A DNA stretch of 64,000 bases from Kuafuiihalomonas sp039024635 (GTDB taxonomy: Bacteria; Myxococcota; Kuafuiibacteriia; Kuafuiibacteriales; Kuafuiibacteriaceae), in assembly GCA_039024635.1 (NCBI GenBank), contig JBCCQA010000023.1:33278-97277 (forward strand), given 5' to 3'. Positions 51,323 to 59,178 of this stretch are shown here, piece by piece; positions within the stretch are counted from its first letter, which is position 1; every line of letters starts with the position of its first letter. A program made the translations under genes and the position numbers. The notes under the pieces are model-generated. The model was given only the letters and a program-made list of their open reading frames with translations. It searched no databases and had not been told where the DNA came from.

Positions 51323-51726
51323 AGGGCGTGATCACCGCGCTGCTGAGCGGAATCCTGTTCGCCTTCGGCCTCGTCTTGTCCGGGATGCTCATACCCGAGA
51401 AAGTGATCGGCTTTCTGGATGTCTTCGGAAACTGGGACCCGACATTGGGCTTCGTGATGGGCGGCGCCATCGGTGTGCACCTTCCACTGCGTCGCTGGCT
51501 CATCGCTCGTGGCACACCGGACCCCGCCCCGAAGAAGAAGGGCATCGACGCTCGCCTCGTCCTGGGCAGCCTGTTGTTCGGCGCCGGCTGGGGTCTGTCC
51601 GGCTACTGTCCCGGCCCAGCTCTGGTGGCTCTCGGAACGAGGGAGCAGAGCGTGGCCCTCTTCGTAGCGGCGATGATAATCGGGATGTGGATGTACCGGT
51701 TCAGCTTGGGTCGAACGTCTCCATGA
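51319..51726 (+). CDS. YeeE/YedE-type sulfur transporter, second half (DUF6691)
   Basis: A 135-residue membrane protein. GTG 51319 overlaps the first half. Four helices with 'GLVLSGMLIPEKVIGFLDVFGNWDPTLGFVMGGA' and the conserved 'GAGWGLSGYCPGPALVALG' (Cys97), the typical second half of split YeeE transporters. The two halves together would form one pore. Confidence 0.9.
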   Translation: MKGVITALLSGILFAFGLVLSGMLIPEKVIGFLDVFGNWDPTLGFVMGGAIGVHLPLRRWLIARGTPDPAPKKKGIDARLVLGSLLFGAGWGLSGYCPGPALVALGTREQSVALFVAAMIIGMWMYRFSLGRTSP

Positions 51727-52466
51727 GCCTCCTCGTCGCCTTCGCCGCCCTCGGCATGGGCGGCGTATTGGGCTTCCTGGGAGGCGGTGGCTCGATCCTG
51801 ACCGTCCCCATCCTGGTCTTTCTGGCCGGCGTGGACGCCAAGTCGGCCATCGCCACTTCGCTCCTGGTGGTGGCCATGACTTCGGCCTTCGCCATCGTCC
51901 AGCACGCTCGGGCGGGACGAGTTCGCTGGAAGACCGGCTTTACCTTCGGCGCAGTGGCCATGGTCGGCGCCTACGGAGGCGGCACCCTGGGTAGCATGCT
52001 CCCCGGCGACGTGCTCATGGCCGCCTTCGTGTTGGTGATGTTCGTCACCGCCATCATGATGCTTCGCGGCCGCACGGCGGGTCCTGTCCAAACCCCGGAA
52101 CCCAACTTCGCGCGGACCGCGACCATCGGTCTGGGCATGGGCGCACTGACCGGTCTGGTCGGGGCCGGAGGTGGCTTCATGATCGTCCCCGCCCTGCTCT
52201 TGTTCGGTGGTCTGAGCATGCCGGAAGCGATCGCGACGAGCTTGCTGGTCATCACGATGAACGCGATCAGCGGTTTCGCCGGGCACCTAGGCCGAACCCA
52301 CATCGACTTACCATTGGCGGGCGGCGTCATCGCCTGCTCGGTGGCCGGCGCCTTCGTCGGCGTGGCGCTGGGCCAGAAGATCCCGGCCGGAAACCTCAAG
52401 CAGGTCTTCGGGGTCTTCGTCCTCTGCATGGCCGGCCTGACCAGCTACCTGACCTGGCTGGCCTGA
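51723..52466 (+). CDS. TauE/SafE-family sulfite exporter
   Basis: A 247-residue, about eight-helix membrane protein. ATG 51723 overlaps the preceding stop (ATGA). 'MGGVLGFLGGGGSILTVPILVFLAGVDAKSAIATSLLVV' and the repeat 'GLVGAGGGFMIVPALLLFGGLSMPEAIATSLLVI' are the two DUF81 halves. In this cluster it would export sulfite made by persulfide dioxygenase. Confidence 0.9.
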   Translation: MSLLVAFAALGMGGVLGFLGGGGSILTVPILVFLAGVDAKSAIATSLLVVAMTSAFAIVQHARAGRVRWKTGFTFGAVAMVGAYGGGTLGSMLPGDVLMAAFVLVMFVTAIMMLRGRTAGPVQTPEPNFARTATIGLGMGALTGLVGAGGGFMIVPALLLFGGLSMPEAIATSLLVITMNAISGFAGHLGRTHIDLPLAGGVIACSVAGAFVGVALGQKIPAGNLKQVFGVFVLCMAGLTSYLTWLA

Positions 52467-52475
52467 CTGTCCTTG

Positions 52476-52538
52476 GGGCCGAAACAGGCCCTTCCCCTCG
52501 GATCCGAGGCGCGCTATGTCCGCGAGCCAAGGGAAGGG
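52476..52538 (+). promoter_or_regulatory. Structured leader before the outer-membrane protein gene
   Basis: Three self-complementary elements lie in 80 bp: GGGCC-gaaaca-GGCCC (52476-52491), a perfect 14-bp palindrome CCTCGGATCCGAGG (52496-52509), and CCCTTCCC (52489-52496) pairing with GGGAAGGG (52531-52538). The last overlaps the Shine-Dalgarno AAGGGA of the gene at 52548. The first hairpin shares bases with the last, so they compete. It may be a terminator followed by a translational switch. Confidence 0.45.
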
Positions 52539-52547
52539 ACCCAAGCG

Positions 52548-53207
52548 ATGATCAAGAAACTCACCCTGCTCACGGCCTTCGCGGCCACTGTTGGCCTGAC
52601 CGGATCGGCCCAGGCGGCCGAGGACAGCTTCCTCTTCGGTGCCCCTCAAAAGCCCCAGGTATTCGGCTCCCTGGGCTACTCGGGCATACCTCGGCTCGGC
52701 TACATGCAAGGCATCAGCCCAACCGTCGCCATCGGCGGTGAGTTCATCCTCGATATCGGCGCCTTCTACAGTCTGGGGAACGGTGTGGCCGGGAACGCCA
52801 TCAGCGTGGCGGGCGCCGTCCCGATCAAGATCTTGCTCGCAGAAGAAGACAAGGTGACCTTCGCCCTCACCCTCTCGCCCGGCCTGGGCGTCGGCGTGCC
52901 GTCGGGCGCCACCTTCTTCGAGCTGCTGCTGCACAGCGGGGTCAACATTGGCTACAAGGCTTCGTCCCTCGTGACCGTAGGCGGTGGCGTCGACATCCCG
53001 GTCACTATCTTCTTGGGTGACGCCTCGGGCGTTCTCTTTCCCATTCTCTTCGGACCGGCGGCGGAGTTCAGGATCGCACCTCAGTTCAGCCTTCGGAGCG
53101 AGCTCAAGCTCGGCCCCCACATTGCGGCGGGCGGAGCCGGCGGGCTGGGCGGAAGCACCACGAGCCTTGGCTTCAAGTTCAACGTGGGTGTGAACTACCG
53201 CTTCTGA
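52548..53207 (+). CDS. Predicted outer-membrane beta-barrel protein
   Basis: A 219-residue exported protein. ATG 52548 follows AAGGGA with 8-nt spacing; the signal peptide is MIKKLTLLTAFAATVGLTGSAQAAE. The mature part alternates polar and hydrophobic residues, has repeated Gly/Phe/Tyr strands ('FGSLGYSGIPRLGYMQGI', 'SGVNIGYKASSLVTVGGGVDI') and ends with 'FKFNVGVNYRF', a C-terminal aromatic as in barrels. It is downstream of the sulfur genes but separated by a hairpin region. Substrate unknown. Confidence 0.8.
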   Translation: MIKKLTLLTAFAATVGLTGSAQAAEDSFLFGAPQKPQVFGSLGYSGIPRLGYMQGISPTVAIGGEFILDIGAFYSLGNGVAGNAISVAGAVPIKILLAEEDKVTFALTLSPGLGVGVPSGATFFELLLHSGVNIGYKASSLVTVGGGVDIPVTIFLGDASGVLFPILFGPAAEFRIAPQFSLRSELKLGPHIAAGGAGGLGGSTTSLGFKFNVGVNYRF

Positions 53208-53779
53208 ACGGCCGACACCCCTAGCTCGGGCCGGCCGGAGAGCACGCCGGCCCTGCCTCCCTCCATCACGGCCAGCAGGTCGCTCAACAGATCAGTCTCG
53301 GCCGACTCGACCAGTCGTCCGACTTCGACACCCTCACGACGTATGACGAAGGTCGGCACATAGAGGATCTCGAGGTCCTCCAGTCCCGGACCAGTCTTGC
53401 TGCGATCGACGGCGCGAAACGCGGTTTCGAAGCGGACCTTGGCCTGGTCCAGAGCCTTCCAATACAGCGGCACTTCCCGCCGAGAGTCGGAGCACCATTC
53501 GCCGTAGACCACCAGCACCGATATCTCGGGCTCGACGGCCTCCAGCCGTCTCAGCTGCGCCGGGCTGGGCCGGGCCCGAGCATAGACCTGGCCCCAGGCC
53601 GGGTCCCGCTGGAGGACGCTCCGGACCGACTCGGCCACCGCCTCCGCCGGCGAGGTGGACGGAAGGGACGCGCCCGCTTCGGGCTCGGCCTGACCGGAGC
53701 CCGCGCTCGGTTCGGGCTCGGCCTGACCGGAGCCCGCGCACGCCGCGCCGACCATCAGCACGGGAAGCACAGTCCTCAC
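53195..53779 (-). CDS. Thioredoxin-like lipoprotein with CxxS active site
   Basis: A 194-residue lipoprotein. The GTG start overlaps the DUF2237 stop (GTGA); lipobox GAAC at Cys14. A 28-bp stretch (53678-53705 and 53711-53738) is tandemly repeated with a 33-bp period, giving two 'GSGQAEPE' units in the linker. The thioredoxin fold has 'ISVLVVYGEWCSDSRREVPLYW' (Cys96, then Ser-Asp-Ser) and 'LYVPTFVIRREGVEVGRLVE'. Only one active-site Cys is present, so disulfide exchange rather than classical dithiol chemistry is likely. It converges with the outer-membrane protein gene by 13 bp. Confidence 0.82.
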   Translation of the reverse strand: MRTVLPVLMVGAACAGSGQAEPEPSAGSGQAEPEAGASLPSTSPAEAVAESVRSVLQRDPAWGQVYARARPSPAQLRRLEAVEPEISVLVVYGEWCSDSRREVPLYWKALDQAKVRFETAFRAVDRSKTGPGLEDLEILYVPTFVIRREGVEVGRLVESAETDLLSDLLAVMEGGRAGVLSGRPELGVSAVQKR

Positions 53780-54162
53780 GCCTGCCCCACGTCGAGGGCA
53801 TGCCGCAACAGATCCGACAGCTCGACGACCTCCAGCGCAGACTCATGACAGGCTTGGGCCACGACCGGGGGCGCCACACCGGCCTCGAGGGCCTCCCGCC
53901 AGCGGGCCGCGCAGAGGCACCATCGATCCCCGTCCCTCAGGCCCGGAAAGCCGTACATGGGCATGGGCGTCATGAGGTCGTTTCCTCGGTCGGCACTGAA
54001 CTCCAAGAAGGCCTGGGTGACAACGGCGCACACCAAGTGCCTGCCCCGATCCTGCCCATCCGTGCGACAGCAGCCGTCCCGGAAGAAGCCCGTCAGGGGG
54101 TCGTGACTGCAGTCCACCAGTTCTTCGCCGAGGACGTTCTTTCCTCGTTGCCCGGAAGCCAT
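53776..54162 (-). CDS. DUF2237-family protein (no signal peptide)
   Basis: A 128-residue protein. The family signature 'CSHDPLTGFFRDGCCRT' lies near 18-34; 'HLVCAVVTQAFLEFSADRGNDLMTP' and 'LRDGDRWCLCAARWREAL' follow. No signal peptide. It is paralogous to the gene at 56310. It is coupled to the thioredoxin-like lipoprotein and divergent from the LOG gene with 23 bp between. The molecular role of the family is not known. Confidence 0.9.
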   Translation of the reverse strand: MASGQRGKNVLGEELVDCSHDPLTGFFRDGCCRTDGQDRGRHLVCAVVTQAFLEFSADRGNDLMTPMPMYGFPGLRDGDRWCLCAARWREALEAGVAPPVVAQACHESALEVVELSDLLRHALDVGQA

Positions 54163-54185
54163 GGGCGAAGCAAAGACGGGAGGTC

Positions 54186-54743
54186 ATGGAATCGCAAGGG
54201 CTACGAAGCGTGACCCTCTTCTGCGGGTCGAGCCTCAAAGTCGACCCCGCCTTCGTAGAGGCGGCCGAGGCCTTCGGTCGCTTGGCAGGGACGCGCAAGG
54301 CCGAGCTCATCTACGGCGGGGGCGGCATCGGCTTGATGGGCGTGGCGGCCCGGGCCGCCCTGGAGTCCGGGGCCAGCGTCGTGGGCGTGATTCCACGTTT
54401 TCTCGTCGAGCGGGAAATCGCCATGTTGGATGTCACCGAGCTCATCCAGACCAAGAGCATGCACGAGCGAAAAGCGATCATGGCCGAGCGCGCCGACGCC
54501 TTCGTCGTCTTGCCCGGCGGTCTGGGCACCCTGGACGAGACCTTCGAAATCCTGACCTGGGCTCAGCTGGGCCTCCATGACAAGCCGGTAGGGATCCTGA
54601 ATGTGAAGGGCTTCTTCAACGGCCTGCTCGCCCACCTGGAGCACACGCGCAAGTCAGGCTTCATTCAAGACGAATCCATGCCGGAGCTCATCGTCGAGGA
54701 GAGCGTAGCCGAGCTCTGGGCCACGTTGGCCGACCGACTCTAG
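54186..54743 (+). CDS. LOG-family protein (nucleotide 5'-monophosphate phosphoribohydrolase)
   Basis: A 185-residue Rossmann-like protein. 'YGGGGIGLMGVAARAAL' near 37-53 and 'PGGLGTLDETFEILTWAQLG' near 110-129 are the LOG lysine-decarboxylase-like motifs. In plants the family activates cytokinins; in bacteria it hydrolyses nucleoside monophosphates. The name by family, not by substrate, is secure. Confidence 0.92.
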   Translation: MESQGLRSVTLFCGSSLKVDPAFVEAAEAFGRLAGTRKAELIYGGGGIGLMGVAARAALESGASVVGVIPRFLVEREIAMLDVTELIQTKSMHERKAIMAERADAFVVLPGGLGTLDETFEILTWAQLGLHDKPVGILNVKGFFNGLLAHLEHTRKSGFIQDESMPELIVEESVAELWATLADRL

Positions 54744-54750
54744 ACCACCT

Positions 54751-56169
54751 TCAACAACGACGACCCTTCTTGGGCTTCTTGCGCTTGGACAGGGTGAAGG
54801 CGGTCTGGGGCGGAACCAAAGGTCGAGGTCCGCCGTGTTCCCAGGGCTCGTGCACCTGTCGAGGGTCCAAAGGCGCCAGTTCCGGCAGCCATCTCTTCAT
54901 GAAGGCGCCCTCAGGGTCGTAGTCTCGGCCTTGCTTCACGACGTTGAAGACCCGGTCTCTGGGGTCGGTGCCCACCCCGGCTGCGTACTGCCAATTGCCC
55001 CAGTTGGAAGCGGGGTCGTAGTCGACCAGGTGCGCTTCGAACCAGGCTGCGCCCAAGCGCCAGTCGATGCCCAGGCTCTTGGCCAAGAAGGAGGCGACGT
55101 TTTGACGCCCGCGGTTCGACATGAAGCCGGTAGCCACGAGCTCCTTCATGAAGGCATCGACGAAGGGGTATCCCGTCTCGCCTTTGGTCCACGCCTCGAA
55201 GAGCCGGGGCTCTCGTTTCCACGGGAGCTTACGGCGCCCGACCCCGGAGGCCTTGAAGAGGCGGGTGCCCTCCCTCAAGGACAAGAACTTGAAGTAATCC
55301 CGCCAAAGAAGCTCGAAGACCAACCAATAGGTCGACTCGTTGGCGTAGCGCGTCTGCTCGAAGCGCTGAACCTCCGCGTACACCTGGCGGGGGGACAAAC
55401 AACCAAAGGACAACCAAGCGGATAGCTTGCTCGAGTCGTCGACCTCGAGCAGACCGTTTCGGGTCTCTTTGTAGTGACCGAGGGCCTCGCTCCCGAACAC
55501 GAAGTCCCTCAGCCGCTTCAAACCCTCGGCCTCGCCCCCTCGCAGCTCCACCACCCGGCGGGGGTCGAGCGCCAGCTCCGAAAAGCCCAGCTCTTCCGGA
55601 CGGGGAAGCTCACCAGGCTCGGCCACCGGCGGGCAGGGGATCCGGCTCGGCGTCGGCTTGGGCTCTCTGACGATCCAGGCTTTCTCTACTTCGCGACGAA
55701 ACTGGGTGAAGACATCAGGCAGCTCATGGATCGGAAAAGGCAGATCCTCCCGATGGAGTAGAGGCGCGCCGAAAGCGCCCTTGCCGCTTCGGCCCTCGGC
55801 TTCGAGTCGGGCGCAGACCGCTTTCTCTTGGTCGATCTCGTCGGAGCAGATCTCTTCGTGGAAGTGGACCCGCTCGGCGCCGAAGGCTGCGGCCAGCTTC
55901 GGCACCCACTCCACGGGATCCCCAGTCCGGACCACCAGCTCCGATCCCAGATCGCGCAGGGACTTTCGGAGCGCCTGAACCGACTCCAGCCAGAATCGAC
56001 CCCGATGGGGCCCCATACGCATTCGGTCACGACAGCGGTCCGGCGCGACCAGCTTCGGATCGAAGACGAAGACCGGGACCACTTCGTCGGCTTCCCGGAG
56101 GGACCGCTGCAGGGGGACATGGTCGTGGAGCCGGAGATCGTTGCGAAACCACACCAGAGCTCGGTTCAT
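54751..56169 (-). CDS. DASH-type cryptochrome / photolyase
   Basis: A 472-residue flavoprotein. The N-terminal alpha/beta domain begins 'ALVWFRNDLRLHDHVPLQRS'. The FAD-binding domain has 'ELLWRDYFKFLSLREGTRLF', 'TGYPFVDAFMKELVATGFMSNRGRQNVASFLAKSLGIDWR', 'ASNWGNWQYAAGVGTDPR' and 'KQGRDYDPEGAFMKRWLPEL', the set typical of cryptochrome DASH. The gene is a single gene between a LOG gene (convergent) and a DUF2237 gene (divergent). Confidence 0.93.
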   Translation of the reverse strand: MNRALVWFRNDLRLHDHVPLQRSLREADEVVPVFVFDPKLVAPDRCRDRMRMGPHRGRFWLESVQALRKSLRDLGSELVVRTGDPVEWVPKLAAAFGAERVHFHEEICSDEIDQEKAVCARLEAEGRSGKGAFGAPLLHREDLPFPIHELPDVFTQFRREVEKAWIVREPKPTPSRIPCPPVAEPGELPRPEELGFSELALDPRRVVELRGGEAEGLKRLRDFVFGSEALGHYKETRNGLLEVDDSSKLSAWLSFGCLSPRQVYAEVQRFEQTRYANESTYWLVFELLWRDYFKFLSLREGTRLFKASGVGRRKLPWKREPRLFEAWTKGETGYPFVDAFMKELVATGFMSNRGRQNVASFLAKSLGIDWRLGAAWFEAHLVDYDPASNWGNWQYAAGVGTDPRDRVFNVVKQGRDYDPEGAFMKRWLPELAPLDPRQVHEPWEHGGPRPLVPPQTAFTLSKRKKPKKGRRC

Positions 56170-56309
56170 GGTCCGCGAGGGGCCATTCGATGATCCGCAG
56201 CGGCAAACGAAAAGCCGACTTCGCTCCGCGAACGCCGCTCCGTACGAAGCCGCGCTCGATTCGTCGCGTTCGCCTGGAGCCTTGATGCGGCTCTGTTAGC
56301 CTAGCCCGC

Positions 56310-56726
56310 ATGCTGACTCTCGTTCTCGGCTTCGCGCTCAGTGCCCAGCTTCCCCCGGCCCAGAGCATCGAGGGTCGACCCTTGGAAACATGTTCGACCT
56401 CCCCCATGACCGGCTGGTTTCGGGACGGGACCTGTCGCACGGGGCCTCGGGACACCGGAACCCACGTCGTGTGTGCGCGAGTTACCGACGAGTTCCTTCG
56501 CTTCTCGAGGTCGAGGGGCAACGACCTCATCACACCCCGCGGGCGCTTCCCAGGGTTGAAGGCCGGCGACCAGTGGTGCCTATGCGCGCTCCGCTGGAAG
56601 GAGGCGGCCAAGGTTGGAAAAGCGCCTCCCGTCCTTCCTAAGGCCACCGACGAGAAGGCTCTAGAGTTCATCGGGGCCGAAGCCCTGCGGGCAAAGCGGG
56701 CAAAAACCCAGGGTACCGATTCCTGA
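56310..56726 (+). CDS. DUF2237-family protein with signal peptide (paralogue of the 53776 gene)
   Basis: A 138-residue protein. The N-terminus is MLTLVLGFALSAQLPPAQS, a probable signal peptide. The DUF2237 signature is 'TSPMTGWFRDGTCRTG', followed by 'HVVCARVTDEFLRFSRSRGNDLITP' and 'LKAGDQWCLCALRWKEAA'. The motif order equals that of the other copy but the predicted location differs. It lies 140 bp from the divergent DASH gene. Confidence 0.85.
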   Translation: MLTLVLGFALSAQLPPAQSIEGRPLETCSTSPMTGWFRDGTCRTGPRDTGTHVVCARVTDEFLRFSRSRGNDLITPRGRFPGLKAGDQWCLCALRWKEAAKVGKAPPVLPKATDEKALEFIGAEALRAKRAKTQGTDS

Positions 56727-56775
56727 AGCCCACCTGACCCTTGTGCCGCGGTGGCCGCGAGGTTGAGCTGGGGCC

Positions 56776-57981
56776 ATGCCCCACGCCAAAGAGGCCGCGA
56801 TCGACTACGAGATCGAGCCTTCGCTCCGCCGACGCTTCAGTCCCCGAGCCTTCTCGGAGCGAGCCCTCAGCCCTTGGACACTGCGTCAGATCTTGGAGGC
56901 CGCTCGATGGTCTCCTTCCTGCTTCAACGAACAGCCTTGGTCCTTCCTCGTCGGGCACCGTTCGGAGCCGGACGCGTTTGAAGCTGTCCTGGCCTGCATC
57001 AACGACAAGAACAGCGCCTGGGCCAAGGACGCCGGGGCCCTGCTCATTGCCTGCGCCTCCACCCGCTTCGAAAAGAACGAAAAGCCCAACCGCCACGGCG
57101 GCTACGACTGTGGTCAAGCCGTCGCCATGATGTCGGTTCAAGCGACCCAGCTCGGCGTTGGAGTTCATCAGATGGCGGGCTTCGATCCTGAGGAGGCCCG
57201 ACGCAGGTTCAGTCTGCCTGGGCACGTCAATCCCATGGCGGCCGTCGCCCTGGGCTACTTCGGCGAGCCCGATTCTCTGCCGACGGCACTGGCGAATCGG
57301 GAACGGGCGCCGCGAAGTCGACATCCTCAGGAGGCCTTCGTCTTCTGCGGGCAGCACGGAAGTCCTTGGGAGCCCGCCGGCGAAGGACCCGCGACGGCGC
57401 TGCTGCAAACGTGGTTCGGAGACCGGGACCCCAACGGCTGGAGCTCGGCGGCCATCCGAGAGCGATGGTACACGAAGGACCCCGAGTTCGACGCCCAGCT
57501 CCGGCAGGGCTGGAGCGAGCTTCATGCTAGGGCCTTGGGCGGCGGCTGCCGCGAATGGTGCGCAAGCATCGAGGGTCGATTGGCTTACGTCGTTCTCCTT
57601 GATCAGCTCGGTCGAAACATCTTCCGGGATCATCCCATGGCCTTCGCTGGCGACGCCAAGGCCCTGGACGCCGCTCTCGACGCCATCGATGCGGGCTTGG
57701 ACCATCTCCTGACGGGGCATCACCGCTGCACCCTCTACATGCCGCTCATGCACTCGGAGCGTCTGGAGATTCAGGAACAGTGCGTCGTCCTATTCGAGGC
57801 CTTGGCCCATGTTCTCCCAGAGTCGGAGAAGGAGTACGCGCTCATGCACCATGGTTACGCCGTGCAGCACCGAGACATCATTCGCCGCTTCGGCCGTTTC
57901 CCCCACCGCAACGCCATCCTGGGGCGGGAAAGTACGAAGGAAGAGCTGGATTTCCTCGAGACGCCCGGCTCCTCCTTTTGA
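56776..57981 (+). CDS. Nitroreductase-DUF924 fusion protein
   Basis: A 401-residue chain with two domains. Residues about 10-190 are nitroreductase-like: 'RRRFSPRAFSERALSPWTLRQILEAARWSPSCFNEQPW' (FMN-binding Arg/Ser region), then 'GVGVHQMAGFDPEEARRRF' and 'VNPMAAVALGYFGEP'. Residues about 205-401 are DUF924: 'LLQTWFGDRDPNGW', 'RWYTKDPEFDAQLRQ', 'VLLDQLGRNIFRD', 'YMPLMHSERLEIQEQCV' and 'RFGRFPHRNAILGRES'. The linker contains no stop or frameshift. Both domains are well conserved, so the fusion is probably real and functional. Confidence 0.88.
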   Translation: MPHAKEAAIDYEIEPSLRRRFSPRAFSERALSPWTLRQILEAARWSPSCFNEQPWSFLVGHRSEPDAFEAVLACINDKNSAWAKDAGALLIACASTRFEKNEKPNRHGGYDCGQAVAMMSVQATQLGVGVHQMAGFDPEEARRRFSLPGHVNPMAAVALGYFGEPDSLPTALANRERAPRSRHPQEAFVFCGQHGSPWEPAGEGPATALLQTWFGDRDPNGWSSAAIRERWYTKDPEFDAQLRQGWSELHARALGGGCREWCASIEGRLAYVVLLDQLGRNIFRDHPMAFAGDAKALDAALDAIDAGLDHLLTGHHRCTLYMPLMHSERLEIQEQCVVLFEALAHVLPESEKEYALMHHGYAVQHRDIIRRFGRFPHRNAILGRESTKEELDFLETPGSSF

Positions 57982-58011
57982 CCTCACGGGATCTGTACCT
58001 AGGCTGAGGCG

Positions 58012-58497
58012 GTGGGCCTTCTCGCGCTCCTTTTCATCGTCGTGCCTGCCGTCGAGCTGGCGCTCCTCATTCAGGTGGGCACCGTCGTCGGCGTACTGCC
58101 GACCTTCGGACTGATCGTCCTCACGGGCGTCGTCGGTGCCGCTCTGGCCAAGCAGCAGGGCTTCGGCATCCTGGCCGAGATTCAGGCCCGCACCCAGCGA
58201 GGCGAGATGCCCGGAGAGGCCTTGGTGGATGGGGCGATCGTCCTCTTCGCAGGCGCGCTTCTGCTGACGCCCGGCCTTCTCACCGACGCCGTGGGCTTCG
58301 CCTGCCTGGTCCCCCTGACCCGCCAACTCATCAAAGGTCGGCTGCGTGCCTTCATCTCCAGCGGCATGCAGAGCGGTCGCATTCAGGTCGTCGAGTTTCG
58401 CGGTCCTTCGGGTCCCTCCCCCTTCGACCGAAGCCCCCCCCGTCCCCGAGGCCCGGTCCTCGACGTCGAAGCCGAACCCTACCGCCCCGACCGCTGA
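58012..58497 (+). CDS. fxsA: FxsA-family membrane protein
   Basis: A 161-residue protein with a GTG start. Two or three helices: 'LLALLFIVVPAVELALLIQVGTVVG', 'FGLIVLTGVVGAALAKQQGF' and 'LVDGAIVLFAGALLLTPGLLTDAVGF', all hallmarks of FxsA. The C-terminal ~40 residues are Arg/Pro-rich and unconserved. The family suppresses phage T7 exclusion in E. coli; a general role is not known. Confidence 0.9.
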   Translation: MGLLALLFIVVPAVELALLIQVGTVVGVLPTFGLIVLTGVVGAALAKQQGFGILAEIQARTQRGEMPGEALVDGAIVLFAGALLLTPGLLTDAVGFACLVPLTRQLIKGRLRAFISSGMQSGRIQVVEFRGPSGPSPFDRSPPRPRGPVLDVEAEPYRPDR

Positions 58498-58548
58498 GCG
58501 CCTGACCGGAAACGGCGAGAGGGTGGAGCGCACCTGCGCCCCACCCTC

Positions 58549-58710
58549 TCAAATCATCCTGGTCAGACGGTCCGCGAGGCCGGCCTCCCCCAGGACGACC
58601 TGAAGGTTCGCCTTCTCGACGACCTTCTCGACCACCTCCAGCTCACGCAGGCGCATGAGCGTGGGGTTGGCCTCGAGGATCTTGGCCGTGTTGGCCTGAG
58701 ACCGCATGGC
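58549..58710 (-). pseudogene. C-terminal remnant of an SPFH/stomatin-slipin gene
   Basis: The last ~53 codons of a minus-strand frame (58809-58549) read 'AAMRSQANTAKILEANPTLMRLRELEVV', then 'ANLQVVLGEAGLADRLTRMI', which matches my recollection of the C-terminal helix of SPFH/band 7 proteins. The N-terminal 33 residues of the frame do not. The protein would need about 250 more residues, and these are absent upstream on this strand. So it appears to be the tail of a decayed or truncated gene. Confidence 0.62.
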
Positions 58711-59178
58711 CGCCGTCGGTCTTCGGTCGAAGCCACGGGGCTGCGTTCGGATCGGGCCTTCTCCTCCGAACCTCTCGTCGCAGAAGCGAAGAGATGGGTT
58801 CGACAGCATCCATCCGTCGTCATCGCGCCGCAGAGCGGCTCTTTCCGATCCCGAGACGAGCTACGACCGAGCCCCGCCGCCAATGCGGTCGGGGGTCGGG
58901 CTCAGCGTCGCCTCGGGGCGAGCAACACGAAGGCCACCCCCGGCGTGCCGAAACGGCACAGAAGATCTCACAAGAGGTCGCCTGCGTCAGATTTCGAGCC
59001 TTCTAGGCGGCCGGAGTCGAGGCATCTGCTCGACCCCGAGAGGGATCAAGCGGCTTCGTACCCGGGCAGCTTGCAGCCCTGAAACCATGCTTGCGCCATC
59101 TCGGAGTGGGGACTGAGGCCAGAGCGTCACTCTGGCAACAAGAGAGTCTGGAAAGCAGAGAAAAATCCAGTTTGCAAG
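58711..59178. other. Region of about 470 bp without a supported gene
   Basis: No frame gives a recognisable product. Open frames on both strands are Arg/Ser/Pro-rich and look like chance GC-rich frames. Possibly the degraded upstream part of the SPFH gene, but no matching residues were found. No operator or hairpin stands out. Confidence 0.55.
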
